The position numbers and the translations under genes are program-made. This document shows positions 58,014-64,000 of a stretch of 64,000 nt of DNA, piece after piece. The stretch's first letter is position 1, and each line of letters opens with the position of its first letter. The notes beneath the pieces are model-generated. The model was not told the origin of the DNA, did not search any database, and saw nothing but the letters and a program-made list of their open reading frames with translations. Origin of the DNA: Arthrinium phaeospermum (Eukaryota > Ascomycota > Sordariomycetes > Amphisphaeriales > Apiosporaceae); contig QYRS01000009.1 in NCBI GenBank assembly GCA_006503535.1, positions 2,542,001 through 2,606,000 of the forward strand, given 5' to 3'.

Positions 58014-59917
58014 CTACTCATCCTCCTCCACGATCCCATTCCGCCTCCGCTCCCTCGCCATCACAAAGTCCAGCAGCCCAACGTCGCGCTGCGCAAGCGC
58101 CAGCAAAGCCGCGTCCTCAGCACCGGTGTGACTGCCAAAGACGCGATCCATCTCCTCGAGCGTCGCGTTCTTAGTCTCGGGCAGCGCGAACCAGACCCAG
58201 ATAAAGCCGCCGACCAGGAACACAGCGAAGAAAATGTAGGTGCCCCAAGCCCAAGCCTCGAGCATGGGCGGGACGAAAAACGCAATGGCGAAGTTGTTGA
58301 CCCAGTTGGAGTTGGCGCCGATGGAGACGCCGCGGGCGCGGATGGAGAGCGGAAAAATCTCGGAGACGACGACCCAGCTGGCGGGGCCCCAGCCGAAGCC
58401 GAAGCCGGCGATGTAGACCCAGATGAGGACGACGGCGGCCCAGCCGGCGTCCATGTGGTTGGGCCAGTCGTGGCGGAACTTGGCGACGATGATGCCGACC
58501 GACAGGATGCTGACGAACATGATGACGGACCCGCTCAGCAGCATCGTCTTGCGGCCCAGCCGGTCGATCAGGAACATGGCCGGCAGCGTGCTGAGCATGA
58601 AGACGGAGCCGGTCACGCCCGTGGCGAGGAGGGCGATGGTGCCGGTCGAGAAGCCGAAGCTCTGGAAGACGTTGGAGGCGTAGTAGATGACTGGAGAAGT
58701 TCTTGTTAGCCTATGTCACATTTCCAGCCAGCTGTCTGGTAAAGCACTGGTCAGGTAGGTCGGGACAACTTACTCGCGTCAATACCGCTCCACTGCTGCC
58801 AGAACATGACCAGCCAGGCCGTCGTCACACGCTTGAAGTTGTCCCACGAGCGGAAGATCTGCACGTAACCATAGATCTCCCTCTTCAGGACGGCCATCCT
58901 CTGCCCCGTCCGATCGTCGCGGATCTCCTCGAGATCCGGAAAGTGCCGGACGAAGTCGCGCTGCTCGAAGAGGGCCTCGGCCTTGATCTCGAGGAACTCG
59001 GCCTGGACCTCGTCGTCGTCGATGTTCTTCTTGCGCAGCCAGGCCAGCGTCTTCCTCGCCTCCTCGTGCCGGCCCACCTTGACCAGCCAGCGGGGCGAGA
59101 AGGGCATCCACCAGATACCGATGGCGAGTAGGGCGGCGGGGATGCCCTGGATAATGGAGGGCAGGCGCCAGGCCAGGTCGGACTGCCCGTTCGGCCCGCC
59201 GATGAAATTGCAGCCGTAGCCGATCCAGAAGCTGAGCATGATGCCCAGGATGGTAGCGAACTGGTAGAAACTGACAATAAACCCGCGGGTCTCGGGCGAC
59301 GCGATCTCGGCATTATACAAAGGCCCCACGCCGCTGAAGGTGCCGACGCCCAACCCCGTGAAGAAGCGCCCCGCGTACAGCAGGGCCGGGTTGCCCGCGG
59401 TGGCGCCGATGTAGAGGTAGCTCCCCAGCAGGGTCCAGCAGCAGCCCGAGAACATGGCGTACTTGCGCGAGAAGACTTCACCGACGAAGCCGGCGGATAA
59501 CGAGCCGACGATGCCGCCCAGCTGCAGGATCGAGGTGAGCCAACCCGTCGCCGTCGAGGAGGCCACCACGGTCGGGAAGTTCTCGGTGAAGCGGCTCATG
59601 ACGAGGGACTGCGAGAGGATGCCTTGTTGGTAGCCATACTCGAAGCCTCCGAAGCTATAAAGAAACGCAATTAGTTTACGCGTCCGAAACGCAGCATCGC
59701 TTCTTGCCAAGACGACCCCTCTTTTGACTCCGACTTACGATGCGAAGAGGGCAATAACTATCAGTTTCGGGTTCGATGTGATGGACGACCATCTCGTCTT
59801 GACGGCGGCGTCGACCCGCTGCTGCGCCGAAAGCGTGACATCGTGGGACTTTTCGATGTTAACCGAGTCCTCGACATCCCCAATGTGTTGGGGCGCCGAT
59901 ACTACTTTCTCAGCCAT
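58014..59917 (-). CDS. MFS sugar transporter (sugar porter family)
   Basis: Three exons, 59917..59739, 59654..58774 and 58690..58014, give 578 aa (179+881+677 nt). Introns are short, with GTAAGT donors. A 50-residue cytoplasmic leader is followed by about 12 membrane spans. Family markers are GGFEYGYQQGILSQSL, the loop FVGEVFSRKY, AGRFFTGLGVG, SPRWLVKVGRHEEARKTLAWL at the end of the first half, QQWSGIDAIIYYA in span 7, LIDRLGRKTML and the closing PETKNATLEEMDRVFG. The substrate is a sugar by family; which one (hexose, pentose or oligosaccharide) cannot be told. Upstream lie several SYGGRG sites (CreA/CRE-1 consensus), suggesting carbon catabolite repression. The start follows ACCATC and begins MAEKVVSAP. 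Confidence 0.93.
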
Positions 59918-60234
59918 GATGGTCTTTTTTCTCTCCTCGAGATTGAGACGGCCAAGCAAGAGGAATGAATGGCGGGGAGGAGAAACAAACGTGTAGTTCA
60001 CGATGCGCGCGCGTTGGGGAAGGAGAGGTCCCACCGGCTTCTTTATATACAGGACTTCTTACATACTATGTAGCCCTCTCCACCTTCCGGCCTCCCATTA
60101 CGTACAGTTCCCATGTCAACACGTTATGTGCGTGTAGTAGTGTTACATTAGAGGAAACGCCAAGACAATTCTCCGCGAGTCAGGCGGTTTCTCGTCACGA
60201 GATGCTAAGGAGACTAGCCCCAATACCTCAAAAC

Positions 60235-60442
60235 CTGGGGGGCCACCCCGCACATTGCGGATCCCCGCAAAATTCGCGGAGTCTCGCCAACGCGCGCATT
60301 TCGTGGTGGTCTTGCGGGTAAACTCACATCCCTCCCCCACAACCAATCTCCCATTGCAGTGCATCGTGGTGGGTTCCCCTGATCTTGTGCCTCGGTGGAA
60401 GAGAATTTGCGGGGCCCTCAAATACCGCGGGGAATGCCGGGG
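60235..60442. promoter_or_regulatory. Cluster of SYGGRG (CreA/CRE-1-like) sites upstream of sugar transporter
   Basis: Six matches within 208 bp: CTGGGG 60235-60240, CCCCGC (minus-strand GCGGGG) 60246-60251 and 60263-60268, GCGGGG 60409-60414 and 60427-60432, and CCGGGG 60437-60442. They lie about 320-525 bp before the transporter start. The consensus is short, so single matches are weak; the clustering is what makes it plausible. Confidence 0.4.
60255..60270. promoter_or_regulatory. TTGCGG-N4-CCGCAA palindrome, possible Zn2Cys6 site
   Basis: Two perfect 6-nt half-sites in inverted orientation around ATCC. CGG inverted repeats with a fixed spacer are the usual target of fungal Zn2Cys6 dimers. 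It overlaps one of the CreA-like sites. The regulator is unknown. Confidence 0.4.
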
Positions 60443-61792
60443 TATACGGGGGGTTGGGGCTACCTAAGTAAGTAAGCTTGAAGAAGAGTCTTTGGCTTTT
60501 TTCTCCCCTCATCTCATGTTGAGTGCGGGTGCTAGTCCGACGATGCAGCATGGATGTGCTTAACCCCTGTCCCGGTACCTTTGTTCGGGCTACCAGCGTA
60601 GTGTAAATTGACCTGCGTCGGGGGGTAGCACTGAGCCGAACTCTAACAAAGAGAAAGAATGGTTCATTGCATGCGTGGGAAAAAAAAATTTGTTACATAC
60701 GAGATAATGCGGCTAGCCGGCACCGGAACCATCCCGACGGTTCTCGGTTGTCTTCTCTCTTCCTCGGCCCATCATCGGCCGTAGGATTCCGATGGAAAAT
60801 GTCTTCGGCCATGTGCTTTCTGGACCACCGTCGTCGAGTCTTTGAGGCTTGAAGCCTTCTTGGCACATATGCCATATTTGAGTATGAAACGTTCAAGGTG
60901 TCTTCACCGACAGATGAGCTCTAGTCAGGCTCAGAGGCAAAGCATTACTTGGTCACGCAGTAAGTTGCATATATGGATTGATGGCTATTCGACATATGTG
61001 ACAGGTACTGAAGCCAACAAAGCCTAGCGTCAGATATACTTCCAGGTCAGGAAGGATCCAAGGAGGGTCATTACCGATCGACTGGATGCGAATCTGATCG
61101 CATGCCAGATTCTCCCCGAGATGGGCTAAGCCCTGTATGTACATCCGGGAGAACCTTGCCGATCTGCAGCCTCTTCTTTAACCGAATCTGATAGGTCAAT
61201 TAGACTTATTCGTTGTTGGCGAGCGTTGATGGGAGTAGCGGTCGGTGAGCTTGCATTCTTTGTACCACTCCCGACTCTTAAAATAGTCATGTATGGAACC
61301 AAGCCGGTCACAGTGGATTGCTTCATCTGCCAGTCTCATCGCACACAGAACTCTTACAGCGGCATAGCTCCGGGGCGAACGATCATGAATATCTCCAACT
61401 CGAGGCTTCGACAAGCCTCTGTGCAGTTTCAACGCCTGCTTCTAGCATGTCTAGAAGAACAAAGAAACTTAACTTGCTTTTCCAGGATTTAGAACGCACG
61501 ACCAAGCTGTTGATCAATTCTTTGTCAAGGGATCACTGCCCCCTGGACTCTTTCATGTGTAAACCGCTGCAAATAGACAATATCCCCCTTTGTGGGCCGT
61601 TGTAGAGGCAATCCAAAGGGACCAAAGCATCACCTAGTCAACTGCAGTTGCAAATGAGCCCATTCGTGATTCTCAGGCATTAACGTATTATATTGTGTGT
61701 TGGCATACCGATTTGGCCGCATTTCCTCGACCTCTGCTTGGTTATGATTATTATGCCTATGTCAACATAACAAGCCACCACCCGCCATCGCC

Positions 61793-63025
61793 ATGGACCC
61801 CATCAAGAGAAACCTAGTCCACATCCAAGCCGCCGTGCATACACTAGGCCAAGACGTGGAAAGACTGAGGTCGGATGTGGAACACGCGAACCTCGCCTCC
61901 GGCCCATCCCCGACGATGCCGACCAATCCCCAAGCCAGCGCGTCCACCTCGCTCGGTTCCCGTCAAAAACGCTACCAGTACATCCTAGACCGCACCCGCT
62001 CCCTCCCCAAAAACCAATTCCTCGACCTCGTCCAAGACGAAATGCAGCGCCTCTGGCGAGAAGAAGACCCGCGCTCCGTCACGCACCCCAAGCTGCCCCG
62101 CCCCATGATGACGGACCGCTTACGAACCCAAGCCACCCTGGCCGTCAAGGAGCAATGGATAGAACAGGGCATCTGGCAGCCGTCCTTCGAGGGCCTGATC
62201 CAGCAGCGCTACCTCAACGTGGGGGTCTGGAAGCACCAGGAGCTGCTGCGCCTCGTCGACGGCCACGGGACCGACCTCGAGAAGTGCCCCAACACGTACG
62301 CGCGCCTCTGTCGCCAGCGCGACGCCTCGAGGCCGTGCTGGCAGTTTCGGTATCAGGTGGATAGGGTGCGGGATCGGCTTTTGGAGGAGTGGCGGCGGTC
62401 GGTCGTAGAGAAGGAGAAGGAAGATACCACAAAGGTGATCCTTCCACCCGCCCAGATCGACACGCAGGCGTACCGGGAAGTGCGGAAGGCGTGGACGAGG
62501 CGCCGCGTCTGGGACGAGCAGTGGGAGGTGCTGCCCGGGCAGCACTGGCGACACGAGCGGCCGCTCGAGGAGCTCTTGACGCCGCAGGAGGCAAAGTGGT
62601 ACGCCGAGTTCAAGACCAGCTGGGTCGAGCCGGGCTTTGACGGGCCGCACCGCTTGGTCCACCGGGTCGAGTCCGAGAGGGAGGTCCTGGAAATATTTGA
62701 GCGGCGCATCGGCGGGACCATGAGCTTTCGGAACGGCGTGGCGGATCCTCACCGTGGGCTGAAGAGGATGCGGCGTTCGTCATGGCAGGATTCTCTTCCC
62801 GCCAGCGATTCGAGCGACGACGGCTCGAGCGAGGACCTCATTTCCGAAGACGAAGCGCCACTGAGGAAGAAGAGGGATATAGAGGTGCTGGACGAGATAG
62901 ATGAACTTTCATCTAACGGTGACGTCCGGGGCTCTTTGGTCCAGAGTAGCTCGAAGAGCAAGAGGCGGGTATTGAAGTCGCCATTTGTGATAGATGACGA
63001 TGAGAGTAGCGATGCTACAGCATGA
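61793..63025 (+). CDS. Hypothetical protein, charged, unknown function
   Basis: A single exon gives 410 aa. No signal peptide or membrane span. The N-terminal part (1-35) is a heptad-like helix (IQAAVHTLGQDVERLRSDVEHAN). The middle is Trp- and Arg-rich (MQRLWREEDP, RKAWTRRRVWDEQWEVLPGQ, EAKWYAEFKTSWVEPGF). The tail is acidic and Ser-rich (SDSSDDGSSEDLISEDEAP) with basic patches KKKR-like at RKKRD and KSKRR, which may be nuclear signals. I recognise no family. Coding character is supported by length, GC-rich third positions and the ordered composition. Confidence 0.75.
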   Translation: MDPIKRNLVHIQAAVHTLGQDVERLRSDVEHANLASGPSPTMPTNPQASASTSLGSRQKRYQYILDRTRSLPKNQFLDLVQDEMQRLWREEDPRSVTHPKLPRPMMTDRLRTQATLAVKEQWIEQGIWQPSFEGLIQQRYLNVGVWKHQELLRLVDGHGTDLEKCPNTYARLCRQRDASRPCWQFRYQVDRVRDRLLEEWRRSVVEKEKEDTTKVILPPAQIDTQAYREVRKAWTRRRVWDEQWEVLPGQHWRHERPLEELLTPQEAKWYAEFKTSWVEPGFDGPHRLVHRVESEREVLEIFERRIGGTMSFRNGVADPHRGLKRMRRSSWQDSLPASDSSDDGSSEDLISEDEAPLRKKRDIEVLDEIDELSSNGDVRGSLVQSSSKSKRRVLKSPFVIDDDESSDATA

Positions 63026-63602
63026 AACAATATATAAGAACGTTGATACGCGACAGGGAAACATCTATCCCCCCTTATAATTCTATTTTTAGAAAGGGGG
63101 TCTATTAAAAGAGGGGGTGCGCACGTGTGGGATTCTAATCCATGACCCAATACCCTGCCTGTCAGCGCCAGCTACGTGTAGCGATCTAAGCCGCTTCCTT
63201 CGGCTTGAATGTGACCATGAAAGCCATCGATTAGCCATATATCTTGAGAACTAGACGGGGTCGGGTGGGACATGTCCAGCTGAGGGCGGTTACTTTTGCG
63301 GGTACGGGCGCTTGAAAAAAACAGGCCTGCAGCCCTGCTTACGAACCCTGAGAGTTGCGCAATACGACTAGGGTTTTCATACTTACTTTATTCCACCGGG
63401 TCATTGAGACAGTTGCAACTGGATTGCTCGTACAAGAGTTGCACTCAGTATCCCGAATCAATCACATTTTGTTAAACGGGCTGAGAAACAGCAGCCCAGC
63501 GTATTGTTTCTGTTTTCAAAGCCCTGTCTCCGACTGAATGATTTTAGTATACATCAGTTTTGACGTACATCGCAGCTCTTTCGTCTATCTCATTCCTTCC
63601 CA
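63026..63602. other. Intergenic with tRNA-like fragment
   Basis: 0.58 kb. At about 63120-63195 the minus strand resembles a tRNA (T-loop-like GGATTAGAATCC and tRNA-like spacing), but the stems do not pair well. It may be a tRNA relic. Nothing else was recognised. Confidence 0.4.
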
Positions 63603-64000
63603 ATGTCCCAGCGACGGCTATCAAAGGGCAGCTATACGCTGTCCCATCGTCCAACATCACCATCGAGCCCGACAGATGGCTCGCAAGTCTCATTGATGTC
63701 CCAGAGCCAAGAGCTTCTCGAACTACCCACGGAGGACAAACCCGCATATGTTTTTGACGTCAATGGGGTGGAATCTTCCGGCCTCCGCGCAGCTGCAAAC
63801 CGCCAGCCCCGGCCCTTCTGGCACAGAGTGGGCACACGTGGACTTCTGGTGGCTTCTATCGGCTCTTTTCTGCTTGTCGGGTCGACCCTCTTCCTTTGCT
63901 ACATATGGCGCGAAGCTTCCGAGGCGCGTAACGCAGAGGGTGGCGAGCCAAGCTTAGCTTGGCAATATATTGTCTTCCGGGGCTGGATTACTAGAGCCGT
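63603..64000 (+). CDS. Transmembrane protein, partial, runs off the right edge
   Basis: An open frame from the ATG at 63603 has no stop before the window end (132 complete codons). It begins MSQRRLSKGSYTLSHRP with a Ser-rich cytoplasmic leader, then FWHRVGTRGLLVASIGSFLL and VGSTLFLCYIWREASEARN, giving a clear membrane span near residues 80-100. It continues AWQYIVFRGWITRAV, which I associate with large multi-pass fungal proteins of unknown function. Shorter frames in the same place are not the real one. The rest lies outside the window, so introns and length are unknown. Confidence 0.7.
   Translation, partial: MSQRRLSKGSYTLSHRPTSPSSPTDGSQVSLMSQSQELLELPTEDKPAYVFDVNGVESSGLRAAANRQPRPFWHRVGTRGLLVASIGSFLLVGSTLFLCYIWREASEARNAEGGEPSLAWQYIVFRGWITRA

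Larger units (their letters stand above)
59918..61792. other. 1.9 kb intergenic region, transporter promoter and beyond
   Basis: Contains the 5' flank of the transporter with a cluster of CreA-like sites (60235-60442) and a CGG palindrome (60255-60270), then about 1.3 kb without recognised features. Open frames are short and without motifs. Confidence 0.5.

Overview
This window is nuclear DNA of a filamentous ascomycete (Pezizomycotina), most likely a Sordariomycete. The genes are eukaryotic, with short GT-AG introns and recognisable CTAAC-type branch points. The set includes a filamentous-type cell-wall-integrity MAPKK, a HET-domain gene, a HeLo-like/ankyrin-type gene and a small secreted protein with the NINLGAYSPALVVGDG signature that I associate with Sordariomycetes. 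Gene density is low: about 18 protein genes in 64 kb, plus one running off the right edge. I found no rRNA, intact tRNA, CRISPR array, transposon ORF or obvious RIP-degraded block.

Layout. 0.8-3.5 kb (minus): a four-BRCT Dpb11/Rad4/TopBP1 replication-checkpoint scaffold. 6.7-9.1 kb (minus): a tandem pair of paralogous secreted/single-pass membrane proteins with a Kre9/Knh1-like ectodomain and a shared intron position. 10-10.8 kb (plus): an ADP-ribose/nucleoside-diphosphate-sugar Nudix hydrolase with four exons. 12-14.3 kb (plus): a HeLo-like N-terminal protein with degenerate ankyrin region. 16.2-17.8 kb (minus): the MKK1/mek-1 type MAP kinase kinase. 21.6-23.6 kb (plus): DBP8 RNA helicase, whose promoter, second intron and 3' flank are all rich in TTATTCC motifs, including two distinct tandem arrays. 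23.6-39.7 kb is nearly gene-free; only one acidic conserved protein gene (32.05-32.88 kb) stands in it.

39.7-44.5 kb holds the CAF17/IBA57 mitochondrial Fe-S assembly gene, a convergent cysteine-rich GPI-type secreted protein and a beta-trefoil protein. 45.4-50.7 kb holds a HET-domain gene divergently paired with a large protein of unknown function that is interrupted by a single-base frameshift. 51.3-53 kb: a membrane-anchored mitochondrial-type P-loop ATPase with an overlapping uORF. 54.2 kb: the small secreted protein. 56.4-57.6 kb: a medium-chain oxidoreductase, also broken by a one-base deletion in a G run. 58-59.9 kb: an MFS sugar transporter with CreA/CRE-1-like sites and a CGG-N4-CCG palindrome upstream. 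61.8-63.0 kb: a protein of unknown function. 63.6 kb to the edge: the start of a transmembrane protein.

The genes do not form an evident metabolic cluster. Housekeeping genes (Dpb11, Nudix, MKK1, DBP8, CAF17, ATPase) alternate with accessory self-recognition or surface genes (HET, HeLo-like, Kre9-like pair, beta-trefoil, GPI protein). All splice sites were chosen by eye from consensus, reading frame and family conservation; in each spliced model the exon lengths sum to a whole number of codons. No database search was possible.
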